Part shown: one piece after another, positions 34,636 to 42,534 of the stretch
Numbering within the stretch: position 1 is the stretch's first letter
Layout: each line of letters opens with the position of its first letter
Assembly: GCA_033875255.1 (NCBI GenBank)
Contig: JAWZSN010000028.1
Span: 1 to 64,000, forward strand
Length of the DNA: 64,000 nt
From: Marinimicrococcus sp033875255
GTDB taxonomy: Bacteria; Pseudomonadota; Alphaproteobacteria; Geminicoccales; Geminicoccaceae
Direction: 5' to 3'
Made by a program: the position numbers and the translations under genes
Notes under the pieces: generated by a model
Databases searched by the model: none
What the model was told of the DNA's origin: nothing
The model's input: the letters and a program-made list of their open reading frames with translations, nothing else

Positions 34636-35241
34636 TCAGGGGCGCGGCATCGCCTGCCAGCCGGCGCGCAGTGCCAGGCTGCCGCGTTCCAGCAGGAACC
34701 AGTTGCCGCCGCCAGCACCCGGCTGATCCAGCCGGCGGCTGACCGGAGCCGCCATGGCGTGGGCCATGAGCAGCGCGCCGACGCCACCGTGGGCCACCAC
34801 GGCGAGCGAGCCGCCGGGCGGCGTGCCGCGATCGATCCGGCGGACCGCCTCCACCACCCGTGCCTGCGCGTCGACGGCGCGCTCCCAGCCGCGCACGCTC
34901 TCTTCGGGCCGCGCGAAGAACGCGTCGGCGACACGCTCGAACTCGTCGGGCGGCAGGAAGCCGGTGGCCGAGCGGTCGTTCTCGTGCAGCGCCGGCTCGA
35001 CCTCGGCTGTGAGGCCGAGCGCCTGCGCGAGGATGGCCGCCGTGTCGCGGGCCTTGCGCTCGGCGCTGGAGACGATGCGGGTGACCCCGGCAAGCGCCGG
35101 CTCGACCGCGAAAAGCGCGGTGCGGGCGCGGCCGAGCGGCGAGAGCGGCCAGTCGGGTACCGGCACCGCCGGGTCGATGACGACCTCGGGATGGGTGATG
35201 AGGAGGATCGCCGGCGGTCTCACGTGCTGCACAGTTTCCAT
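34636..35241 (-). CDS. Histidine phosphatase family protein
   Basis: A 201-residue member of the phosphoglycerate mutase-like superfamily. ILLITHPEV replaces the usual xxxRHGE start, so the catalytic His is present but the following Arg is not obvious. IVSSAERKARDTAAILA supplies the second arginine region, and AVVAHGGVGALLMAHAM the second catalytic His. The start METVQHVRPPAI at 35241 overlaps the end of the extensin-like gene by 22 bp. The atypical RHG motif may mean altered activity. Confidence 0.75.
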   Translation of the reverse strand: METVQHVRPPAILLITHPEVVIDPAVPVPDWPLSPLGRARTALFAVEPALAGVTRIVSSAERKARDTAAILAQALGLTAEVEPALHENDRSATGFLPPDEFERVADAFFARPEESVRGWERAVDAQARVVEAVRRIDRGTPPGGSLAVVAHGGVGALLMAHAMAAPVSRRLDQPGAGGGNWFLLERGSLALRAGWQAMPRP

Positions 35242-35852
35242 GGGCCCAGGTCCACATGGATGTGGTCGTGGTGGAAGCGGTCGCTCTCGGGGGTCAGCAC
35301 GACGCTGAACCGCTGGCAGGCGGCCTTGGCCACGGCCCTCAGGAACCGGCCCTTTGGGCCGCGCGAGCGCCAGTCCCGCTTGACCAGCACCACGCTTCCG
35401 TCGGCCAGCTCGAAGCCGGCGATGTCGAGCGCCCGGGCGCTGGCGTGCAGGCTGCGGCGATTGCCGTTGCCGGTCATGTTGCGGCAGGCATGGCTGCCAT
35501 AGTGGCGCAGCGCCTGCACCCGCTGCCCGAGATGGCGCAGCGCCAGGGCCTCCACCTCCGGCTCGAAGCTCATCCACGCCGCCAGCATGAGGCAGCTCGT
35601 CTTGAGCGGTGGCTTCATGGCGAAGCGGGCCGTGCTCGCCACCACCGGCGAGGAGACGCCGCAGGCGCCGCTTGTGCTCATCTGCCACGCCACCGTCCGG
35701 GCTCCCGCCGCCTCGACCGCGGCGAGGCAGTGTGGCGGCTCGGCTGGTGGCGTGACGCGAGCCGGGGAGGGCTTCTTGCCGCACCCGGCGAGCAGGGCGG
35801 CGAGCGCCAGGGCGAGCGCGATCGGAGGCACTGGCAGACGACGAGGAAGCAT
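35220..35852 (-). CDS. Extensin-like C-terminal domain lipoprotein
   Basis: A 210-residue lipoprotein (lipobox ALLAGC, Cys about residue 24) with an extensin-like C-terminal domain. SGACGVSSPV, TSCLMLAAWMSFEPEVEALA, SHACRN, SLHASARALDIAGFELADG and RFHHDHIHVDLGPW are the conserved parts. The His/Asp pattern (SxHxxGxALD and HHDHIHVD) resembles LAS-type metallopeptidases such as DacY/VanY, so a peptidoglycan-hydrolase role is plausible. It heads a two-gene unit with the phosphatase, which it overlaps by 22 bp. Confidence 0.82.
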   Translation of the reverse strand: MLPRRLPVPPIALALALAALLAGCGKKPSPARVTPPAEPPHCLAAVEAAGARTVAWQMSTSGACGVSSPVVASTARFAMKPPLKTSCLMLAAWMSFEPEVEALALRHLGQRVQALRHYGSHACRNMTGNGNRRSLHASARALDIAGFELADGSVVLVKRDWRSRGPKGRFLRAVAKAACQRFSVVLTPESDRFHHDHIHVDLGPWKLCST

Positions 35853-35880
35853 GGCACCTATGCGGCATCAACAGGGGCGG

Positions 35881-35896
35881 CGCGTCGCACGACGCG
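35881..35896. promoter_or_regulatory. Perfect palindrome before dctP
   Basis: CGCGTCG-CA-CGACGCG, 16 bp, centred 35 bp before the dctP start codon. Size and position fit an operator for a GntR- or LacI-type regulator of the TRAP genes. The regulator gene is not in the window. Confidence 0.5.
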
Positions 35897-35923
35897 TGAA
35901 CGTCCGCCCAGAGGAGGCAACAG

Positions 35924-36925
35924 GTGCAGAAGTTCAAGACCGTTTTGGCCATGTCGGCGGCCATCGTGGCGGGCGCGCTGGTCTCCGCCGGCGTCGAGGC
36001 ACGCGAGATCGTCATCAAGTTCAGCCACGTGGTGGCCGAGAACACGCCCAAGGGGCAGGGCGCCTTGATGTTCAAGGAGCTCGCCGAGGAGCGCCTGGCG
36101 GGCAAGGTGAAGGTCGAGGTCTACCCGAACTCGCAGCTCTACGGCGACGCCAAGGAGATGGAGGCGCTGGCGCTGGGCGACGTCCAGCTCATCGCCCCCT
36201 CGCTCTCCAAGTTCGACCGCTACACCAAGAAGGTGCAGCTCTTCGACCTGCCCTTCCTGTTCGACGACATTGCCGCCGTCGACCGCTTCCAAAACGGCCC
36301 CGAGGGGAAGAAGCTGCTCCGTTCCATGGAGGACAAGGGCTTCATCGGGCTGGGCTACTGGCACAACGGCATGAAGCAGATCTCGGCCAACAAGCCGCTG
36401 CGCAAGCCCGAGGACGCCAAGGGCCTGAAGTTCCGCATCCAGGCCTCGGACGTGCTGCTCGCCCAGTTCCAGGCGCTCGACGCCAACCCGCAGAAGATGG
36501 CCTTCTCCGAGGTCTACCAGGCGCTCCAGGTGGGCACGGTGGACGGCCAGGAGAACACCTGGTCGAACATCTACTCGCAGAAGTTCCACGAGGTGCAAAA
36601 GCACATCACCGAGAGCAACCACGGCATCATCGACTACATGGTGGTGACCTCCACGGACTTCTGGAACGGCCTGCCCGACGACGTGCGGACCGAGCTCGAG
36701 GCGATCATGGAGGAAGTCACAAGCAAGGTTAACGACCTCGCCAACGACATCAACGAGGAGGCGAAGTCGAACATCCAGAAGGCGGGAACCAGCGAGATCA
36801 TCCAGCTCACCGCCGAGGAGCGGAAGGCCTGGAAGGAGGCGATGGCGCCGGTGTGGAAGCAGTTCGAGCCGGAGATCGGCGCCGAGCTGATCGCCGCCGC
36901 CGAAGCCGCCAACGGCGGCAGCTGA
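35924..36925 (+). CDS. dctP: TRAP transporter substrate-binding protein, DctP family
   Basis: A 333-residue periplasmic binding protein. Sec signal (MQKFKTVLAMSAAIVAGALVSAGVEARE, cut near residue 26), then IVIKFSHVVAENTPKGQGA. KFRIQASDVLLAQFQALDANPQKMAFSEVY includes the arginine that binds the ligand carboxylate, and QVGTVDGQENTWSNIYSQKFHEVQ follows. It captures C4-dicarboxylates or related acids. GTG 35924 has GAGGAGG 6 bp upstream. It is first of dctP-dctQ-dctM. Confidence 0.93.
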   Translation: MQKFKTVLAMSAAIVAGALVSAGVEAREIVIKFSHVVAENTPKGQGALMFKELAEERLAGKVKVEVYPNSQLYGDAKEMEALALGDVQLIAPSLSKFDRYTKKVQLFDLPFLFDDIAAVDRFQNGPEGKKLLRSMEDKGFIGLGYWHNGMKQISANKPLRKPEDAKGLKFRIQASDVLLAQFQALDANPQKMAFSEVYQALQVGTVDGQENTWSNIYSQKFHEVQKHITESNHGIIDYMVVTSTDFWNGLPDDVRTELEAIMEEVTSKVNDLANDINEEAKSNIQKAGTSEIIQLTAEERKAWKEAMAPVWKQFEPEIGAELIAAAEAANGGS

Positions 36926-36944
36926 GCCGGCCGGCCTTCAGGGA

Positions 36945-37499
36945 ATGCTCGGCCGCGCCATAGGGCGGGCGGAGGAGGGCTTCATCGCCCTCCTCCTCGC
37001 TGCCATGACCTGCCTGACCTTCACCCAGGTGGTTCTGCGCTACGTCTTCAACAGCAGCCTCATCTGGGCCCTCGAGACCATCACCTACATGTTCGCCTGG
37101 CTGATCCTGTTCGGGATCTCCTACGGCATCCGCGTGCACGGCCACATCGGCGTCGATCTTCTCGTGAAGGCGCTGCCGCTGACGGCGCGCCGGGCGGCCG
37201 GCCTGCTCGCCATCGCCCTTTGCGTCCTCTACGCCGGCATCATGCTCTACGGCGCCTGGGGCTATGTGGGCCGCATCCGGATGCTGGGCGCCTTGGCCGA
37301 GGACATCCCGGTGCAGCGCTGGATCCTTGCCTCGATCCTGCCGGTGGGCTTCGCCCTGCTGGCCTTCCGCCTGCTCGAGCAGGGCTGGGCGATCCTCCAG
37401 GGGCGTGCCGCCGGATTCGAGCTCGCCGACGAGGCGCGGGTGACACTGCACGGCCATCTGGACGACGACGGCCGCGGCCGGGGCGAGGGCCCGAAGTGA
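36945..37499 (+). CDS. dctQ: TRAP transporter small permease, DctQ family
   Basis: A 184-residue protein with four membrane segments (LLLAAMTCLTFTQVVLRYVF, ITYMFAWLILFGISYGI, LLAIALCVLYAGIML, WILASILPVGFALLAF). LRYVFNSSLIWALE and the GIRVHGHIGVDLL loop are typical of the small TRAP subunit. It begins 19 bp after dctP, and its stop TGA overlaps the GTG start of dctM. Its C-terminal charged tail (DDDGRGRGEGPK) is short and cytoplasmic. Confidence 0.9.
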   Translation: MLGRAIGRAEEGFIALLLAAMTCLTFTQVVLRYVFNSSLIWALETITYMFAWLILFGISYGIRVHGHIGVDLLVKALPLTARRAAGLLAIALCVLYAGIMLYGAWGYVGRIRMLGALAEDIPVQRWILASILPVGFALLAFRLLEQGWAILQGRAAGFELADEARVTLHGHLDDDGRGRGEGPK

Positions 37500-39046
37500 C
37501 CACTGCCTTCCTGTTCGCGAGCCTGTTCGCGTTCCTGCTCCTGGGCATGCCGATCGCCATCGGCCTGGGGCTGGCGAGCGTGCTCACCATCCTGTTCTTC
37601 GCCAATGACAGCCTGGCCTCGCTGGCCCTCAAGTTCTTCCAGACCGCCGAGCACTACACGCTGCTGGCGATCCCCTACTTCATCCTGGCCGGCAACTTCA
37701 TGACCACCGGCGGTGTCGCCCGCCGGATGATCGATTTCGCCACCTCCTGCGTCGCCCATCTGCGCGGCGGCCTCGCCATCGCCTCGGTGATGGCCTGCAT
37801 GCTGTTCTCGGCGGTCTCCGGCTCCTCGCCGGCCACCGTGGTGGCGGTGGGCTCCATCGTCATCGCCGGCATGGTGCGCAGCGGCTACACGCTGAGCTTC
37901 GCGTCCGGCGTGATCTGCAATGCCGGCACGCTGGGCATCCTGATCCCGCCCTCCATCGTGATGGTGGTCTATGCCGCCGCCACCGAGAGCTCGGTTGGCC
38001 GCATGTTCATGGCCGGCGTGATCCCCGGCATCCTGCTGGGCCTCATGCTCATCGTCGCGATCTGGGTGATCGCCACGATCAAGGACCTGCCGCGCCAGGA
38101 GCGCCGGAGCTGGAGCGAGCGCGGCCGCACGGGCCTCGGCGCGCTGTGGGGCCTGCTGCTCATCGTCATCATCCTGGGCGGTATCTATGGCGGCGTGTTC
38201 ACCCCCACCGAGGCTGCCGCGGTCTCGGCGGTCTACGCCTTCTTCGCGGCGATCTTCATCTACCGCGACATGGGGCCGCTGCAGGACCGGCCCGGCTCGC
38301 CTGCCGCCCAGGGCACGGCGCTGATGCTCATCGGCGGGATCCCGCTGATGGCCGGCGGCTACATGAGCGAGGGCTTCTCCAATATCGGCGTGCTCTGGGT
38401 CGGCCTGTTCCTCGCCGCCGCCACCGGGCTCTATCTCGTCTTCGGCAGGCCCGAGACCGGCGAGAGGGCCGGCCAAGCGCTCGTCCGCTCCGTCGGCGAG
38501 ACGCTCGTCAACCTGCCGGGGGCGATGCTCCACCGCGACACCGCCCGGGTGCTGGTGGACAGCGGCAAGGTGACGGTGATGCTGATGTTCATCATCGCCA
38601 ACGCCTTCCTCTTCGCCCACGTGCTCACCACCGAGCAGATCCCGCAGAACATCGCCGCGGTGATCGCCGATGCCGGGCTCGCCCCCTGGCAGTTCCTGCT
38701 GGTGGTCAACATCCTGCTGCTGGTCGCCGGCAACTTCATGGAGCCCTCGGCGATCATCCTGATCCTGGCGCCGATCCTCTTCCCGATCGCCATGCAGCTC
38801 GGTATCGATCCCATCCATCTGGGGATCATCATGGTGGTCAATATGGAGATCGGCATGGTGACGCCGCCGGTGGGCCTCAACCTCTTCGTCACCGCCGGCA
38901 TCACCGGCATGGGGGTGATGCAGGTGGTCCGCGCGGCGTTGCCCTGGCTGATGGTGCTGCTCACCTTCCTGGCGATCGTCACCTATGTGCCGCAGATCTC
39001 GCTGTGGCTGCCGGACCTGCTGTTCGGTGCGGCGATGGTCCAATAG
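37496..39046 (+). CDS. dctM: TRAP transporter large permease, DctM family, with an internal insertion
   Basis: A 516-residue sodium-coupled transporter subunit. LLLGMPIAIGLGLASVL, FMTTGGVARRMIDFA, SAVSGSSPATVVAVGSI, GILIPPSIVMVVYA and TPPVGLNLFVTAGITG are family motifs. Most DctM proteins are about 425-440 residues. Here roughly 85-90 extra residues (about 257-345, DMGPLQDRPGSPAAQGTALM to GAMLHRD) containing two more hydrophobic segments sit between the two halves. Start GTG 37496 (GTGA) overlaps the dctQ stop. Confidence 0.9.
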   Translation: MTTAFLFASLFAFLLLGMPIAIGLGLASVLTILFFANDSLASLALKFFQTAEHYTLLAIPYFILAGNFMTTGGVARRMIDFATSCVAHLRGGLAIASVMACMLFSAVSGSSPATVVAVGSIVIAGMVRSGYTLSFASGVICNAGTLGILIPPSIVMVVYAAATESSVGRMFMAGVIPGILLGLMLIVAIWVIATIKDLPRQERRSWSERGRTGLGALWGLLLIVIILGGIYGGVFTPTEAAAVSAVYAFFAAIFIYRDMGPLQDRPGSPAAQGTALMLIGGIPLMAGGYMSEGFSNIGVLWVGLFLAAATGLYLVFGRPETGERAGQALVRSVGETLVNLPGAMLHRDTARVLVDSGKVTVMLMFIIANAFLFAHVLTTEQIPQNIAAVIADAGLAPWQFLLVVNILLLVAGNFMEPSAIILILAPILFPIAMQLGIDPIHLGIIMVVNMEIGMVTPPVGLNLFVTAGITGMGVMQVVRAALPWLMVLLTFLAIVTYVPQISLWLPDLLFGAAMVQ

Positions 39047-39071
39047 GACCGGGTGCGGGGCGGGCGGGGGC

Positions 39072-39626
39072 TCAGCCTCCGCCGCCCTCGGCCCGCTGGG
39101 TCCCCGGCAGGCTCTCGCTGGCGAGCAGGCTGCGCACCGCCGCCACCGCCTCGGGTCCGGCCCAGTCGGCGATTCCCATGATCCGGCCGACCTCGCGCCC
39201 CTCGCGGTCGATCAGCAGCGTGGTCGGCAGGCCCGGCGCCTTGAGGGTGCGGGTTGCCGCCGCCTTCGGGTCGCGATAGACGGACAGGCGCGTGACACCG
39301 ATCTCGTCGAGGAACGCCTGCACCCGCTCGGGCCCGGCGCGGTCCATGGAGAGGGCCAGTACGACCATCTCCTGCGGGTCGAACTGCGCCTGCAACTCGT
39401 CGAGCGACGGCATCTCCTCGCGGCACGGAGCGCACCAGGTGGCCCAGAGATTGAGCACCACGACCTTGCCGCGAAACTCCTCGAGGTCTGCCGGTGCGCC
39501 GTCCATGGTCTCGAAGGCGACCGGCGGCAGCGGCTTAGGCTCGCCCACGGTAACCGGCGCGGCCGCCGCGGGCCCGGCGCCGAGCACCACGGCGATCGCC
39601 GTCAGCCACCCAAAGATCGCTCGCAT
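39072..39626 (-). CDS. tlpA: TlpA/ResA-like periplasmic thioredoxin
   Basis: A 184-residue exported thioredoxin-fold protein. The signal peptide (MRAIFGWLTAIAVVLGAGPAAAA) is followed by FRGKVVVLNLWATWCAPCREEMP with the redox pair Cys65/Cys68, and PGLPTTLLIDREGREVGRIMG with the cis-proline. Relatives reduce disulfides during cytochrome c or oxidase maturation. ATG 39626 is supported by GGAG 6 bp upstream; an in-frame ATG four codons earlier has none. It is divergent from argH with only 30 bp between the starts. Confidence 0.88.
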   Translation of the reverse strand: MRAIFGWLTAIAVVLGAGPAAAAPVTVGEPKPLPPVAFETMDGAPADLEEFRGKVVVLNLWATWCAPCREEMPSLDELQAQFDPQEMVVLALSMDRAGPERVQAFLDEIGVTRLSVYRDPKAAATRTLKAPGLPTTLLIDREGREVGRIMGIADWAGPEAVAAVRSLLASESLPGTQRAEGGGG

Positions 39627-39656
39627 AGACAACTCCATTCGGTCGGGAACAACGGG

Positions 39657-41087
39657 ATGAGCAAGGACGCAGGCAGCGGGCGGGACATGTGGGGAGGCCA
39701 CTTCGAGGCCGGCCCGGCGCCGTTGATGGAGCAAATTAATGCTTCCATCGACTTCGACAAGCGACTGTGGGCACAGGACATCGCCGGCTCCATGGCGCAC
39801 GCCCGCATGCTTGCGGCCCAGGGCATCGTCCTGGAGGCCGACCGCGACGCCATTCTCGAGGGCCTGGCACAGGTCCACGAGGAGATCGCCGAGGGGCAAT
39901 TCTCCTTCGAGCGCTCTCTCGAGGACATCCACCTCAATATCGAGGCGCGCCTGACCGAGCTGGTCGGCGAGCCGGGCCGCCGCCTGCATACCGGCCGTTC
40001 GCGCAACGACCAGGTGGCCCTCGACATGAAGCTGTGGACCCGCGAGGCCATGGACCGCGCCGACGCGCGTCTGGCCGAGCTGCAGAAGGTCCTCCTGCAC
40101 CGCGCCGAGGAGCACGCCGCCACGGTGATGCCCGGATTCACCCATCTCCAGGCAGCCCAGCCTGTGACCTTCGGTCACCATCTGATGGCCTATGTCGAGA
40201 TGTTCGGCCGCGACCGCTCGCGCTTCCAGGACGCGCGCCGCCGCCTCAACGAGTGCCCGCTGGGTGCGGCGGCACTGGCCGGCACCAGCTTTCCCATCGA
40301 CCGTGACGCCACCGCCGCCGAGCTGGGCTTCGAGCGGCCCACCGCCAACTCCATCGATTCGGTCTCCGACCGCGACTTCGCGCTCGACTATCTGGCCTCG
40401 GCCTCGATCTGCGCGGTGCATCTCTCGCGGCTCGCCGAGGAGCTGGTGCTGTGGTCGACGCCGCAATTCGGCTTTGTGCGGATGAGCGAGGACTTCACCT
40501 CCGGCAGCTCGATCATGCCGCAAAAGCGCAACCCGGACGCTGCCGAGCTGGTGCGCGGCAAGTCGGGCCGCGTCATGGGCCATCTCCAGGCCCTGCTGAT
40601 CACCTTGAAGGGCCTGCCGCTGGCCTATTCCAAGGACATGCAGGAGGACAAGGAGGGCCTCTTCGACGCCGTCGACACGCTCGAGCTGTGCCTCGCCGCC
40701 GCCGCCGCCATGCTGCTCGGCATGAAGGCGAACCCGGAGCGCATGAAGGAGGCCGCCGGCGTTGGCTTCACCATCGCCACCGACCTCGCCGACTGGATGG
40801 TGCGGGTCAAGAACGTCTCGTTCCGCGAGGCCCACGGCATCGCCGCCCGGGCCGTCAAGCGCGCCGAGGAGCGCGGTTGCGGCCTCGAGGCGCTGACCCT
40901 GGCCGAGCTGCAGGCGATCGACGCCCGCATCGACGAGGCGGTCTTCGGCGTGCTCGGTGTCGAGCGGTCGGTGGAGAGCCGGATGAGCCATGGCGGCACC
41001 GCGCCCGAGCGGGTGCGGCAGGCCGTTGCAGCCGCCCGCAGCCGCTACTTTCCCGAGGCCCCGGCGGCGGGAGAGGCCGGTGCCTGA
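39657..41087 (+). CDS. argH: Argininosuccinate lyase
   Basis: A 476-residue fumarase/aspartase-fold enzyme that splits argininosuccinate to arginine and fumarate. LEDIHLNIEARLTELVGEPGRRLHTGRSRNDQVALDMKLW, VMPGFTHLQAAQPVTFGHHLMAY, and the mobile loop GSSIMPQKRNPDAAELVRGKSGRV are the signature regions. Length is typical. It opens the argH-lptM-lysA cluster known from many Alphaproteobacteria. Confidence 0.95.
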   Translation: MSKDAGSGRDMWGGHFEAGPAPLMEQINASIDFDKRLWAQDIAGSMAHARMLAAQGIVLEADRDAILEGLAQVHEEIAEGQFSFERSLEDIHLNIEARLTELVGEPGRRLHTGRSRNDQVALDMKLWTREAMDRADARLAELQKVLLHRAEEHAATVMPGFTHLQAAQPVTFGHHLMAYVEMFGRDRSRFQDARRRLNECPLGAAALAGTSFPIDRDATAAELGFERPTANSIDSVSDRDFALDYLASASICAVHLSRLAEELVLWSTPQFGFVRMSEDFTSGSSIMPQKRNPDAAELVRGKSGRVMGHLQALLITLKGLPLAYSKDMQEDKEGLFDAVDTLELCLAAAAAMLLGMKANPERMKEAAGVGFTIATDLADWMVRVKNVSFREAHGIAARAVKRAEERGCGLEALTLAELQAIDARIDEAVFGVLGVERSVESRMSHGGTAPERVRQAVAAARSRYFPEAPAAGEAGA

Positions 41088-41100
41088 GCCGCGTCAGCCG

Positions 41101-41241
41101 ATGAGGCGGCGCGCCCTGCTGGGCGCCGTCATGCTGGCCCCGCTGCTGGCCGCCTGCGGCCGCAAGGGCGATCTGGAGCTGCCGGAAGGAATCGAGCGGC
41201 CGGCGCCCGCGGCGAAGCCCGGCAAGGAGAGCGCGTCGTGA
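41101..41241 (+). CDS. lptM: Small LPS-assembly lipoprotein LptM-like
   Basis: A 46-residue lipoprotein (MLAPLLAACGRKGDLELPE; Cys at residue 19 in the lipobox LLAAC). The CGxKGxLxLP motif after the lipid cysteine is that of LptM/YifL, which helps oxidise the LPS translocon LptD. An alternative GTG at 41080, in frame and preceded by GGGAGAGG, would add seven residues and overlap the argH stop. It lies between argH and lysA as in related genomes. Confidence 0.8.
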   Translation: MRRRALLGAVMLAPLLAACGRKGDLELPEGIERPAPAAKPGKESAS

Positions 41242-42518
41242 TGCCGTTCGGCTACCATCAAGGACGCCTTCACTGCGAGGGGGTCGCCCTCGAGGAGATC
41301 GCCACAGCCGCCGGCACGCCGGTCTATGTCTACAGCGCCGGCGCCATGCGCTCGCGCCTGCACGCCCTGCAGCGCGCCTTCGCGGGCCAGCGGGCGACGT
41401 TCTGCTACGCCCTCAAGGCCAACCACAATCTCGCGGTGGTGCGGCTGCTGGCCGGCGAGGGCGCGGGGGCCGACACGGTCTCGGGCGGCGAGGTGCTGCG
41501 TGCCTTGAAGGCCGGCGTCCCGCCCGAGCGGATCGTTCTGGCGGGCGTCGCCAAGGCCGACGAGGAGATCCGCCTCGCTCTGGCGAGCGGGATCCTCCAG
41601 CTCAACGTCGAATCGGTGCCCGAGCTCAAGCGGATCTCGGCCATCGCGCAGGCGATGGGCACCACCGCCTCGGTGGCGATCCGGGTCAATCCGGACGTGG
41701 CGGCGGCGACCCACGACAAGATCAGCACCGGCCGCAAGCAGGACAAGTTCGGCATCGCCTACGAGACCGCGCCCGAGATCTACGCCCTGGCGGCGAGCCT
41801 GCCCGGCGTGCGGCCCGAGGGGCTGCACATGCATATCGGCTCGCAGATCACCAGCCTCGAGCCGTTCGAGAAGGCCTATGGCCGCGGCGTGGCGCTGTTC
41901 AGGACGCTGCGCGAGCAAGGCCTGTCGATGCGCCGGCTCGATCTGGGCGGCGGCTTCGGCGTGCGCTACCTCCACGAGAACGCCATCGACCCGGAGGCGC
42001 TGGCGGCCCTGGTCGGGCGGCTGACCGCAGGGCTCGATTGCGAGCTCCTGTTCGAGCCCGGCCGCTACCTGGTGGCCGAGGCCGGTGTGCTGGTGGCTGC
42101 GGTGATCTATGTGAAGGAAGCCCAGGATCGCCGCTTCGTGATCCTCGATGCGGGCATGAATACGCTGATGCGCCCGGCCCTCTACGGCGCCCGTCACGAT
42201 CTCCTGCCGCTGCGCGAGGCGCCCGCCGACACCCATCTCCAGCCGGCCGACGTGGTGGGGCCGATCTGCGAGAGCAGCGACGTGTTCGGCCGCGACTACC
42301 ATCTGCCGCCGATGGCGCCGGGCGCGCTGGTGGCCTTCACCACCGCAGGAGCCTATGGTGCGGTCATGGCTTCCGACTACAATAGCCGGCCGGCACCGGC
42401 CGAGGTGCTGGTCGATGGCGGGCGCTTCGAGGTGATCCGCGAGCGCCGCCTGCCCGAGGAGCAGTTCGCCGGCGAGCGCATCCCGGACTGGCTCGCGAGC
42501 GGGGCTCCCGCCGGCTGA
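41241..42518 (+). CDS. lysA: Diaminopimelate decarboxylase
   Basis: A 425-residue PLP enzyme making L-lysine from meso-diaminopimelate. FCYALKANHNLAVVRLLAGEGAGADTVSGGE has the PLP lysine, GLHMHIGSQI and LDLGGGFGVRY the phosphate-binding glycines, EPGRYLVAEAGVL and GPICESSDVFGRDYHLP the substrate cysteine region, and YGAVMASDYNSRP the end. The ATG at 41241 shares the last base of the lipoprotein stop; an in-frame GTG at 41238 is closer to the ideal distance from AAGGAGA. It shares its DAP substrate with murE in the cluster downstream. Confidence 0.95.
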   Translation: MPFGYHQGRLHCEGVALEEIATAAGTPVYVYSAGAMRSRLHALQRAFAGQRATFCYALKANHNLAVVRLLAGEGAGADTVSGGEVLRALKAGVPPERIVLAGVAKADEEIRLALASGILQLNVESVPELKRISAIAQAMGTTASVAIRVNPDVAAATHDKISTGRKQDKFGIAYETAPEIYALAASLPGVRPEGLHMHIGSQITSLEPFEKAYGRGVALFRTLREQGLSMRRLDLGGGFGVRYLHENAIDPEALAALVGRLTAGLDCELLFEPGRYLVAEAGVLVAAVIYVKEAQDRRFVILDAGMNTLMRPALYGARHDLLPLREAPADTHLQPADVVGPICESSDVFGRDYHLPPMAPGALVAFTTAGAYGAVMASDYNSRPAPAEVLVDGGRFEVIRERRLPEEQFAGERIPDWLASGAPAG

Positions 42519-42534
42519 ACGGGGAACGAGCGCC

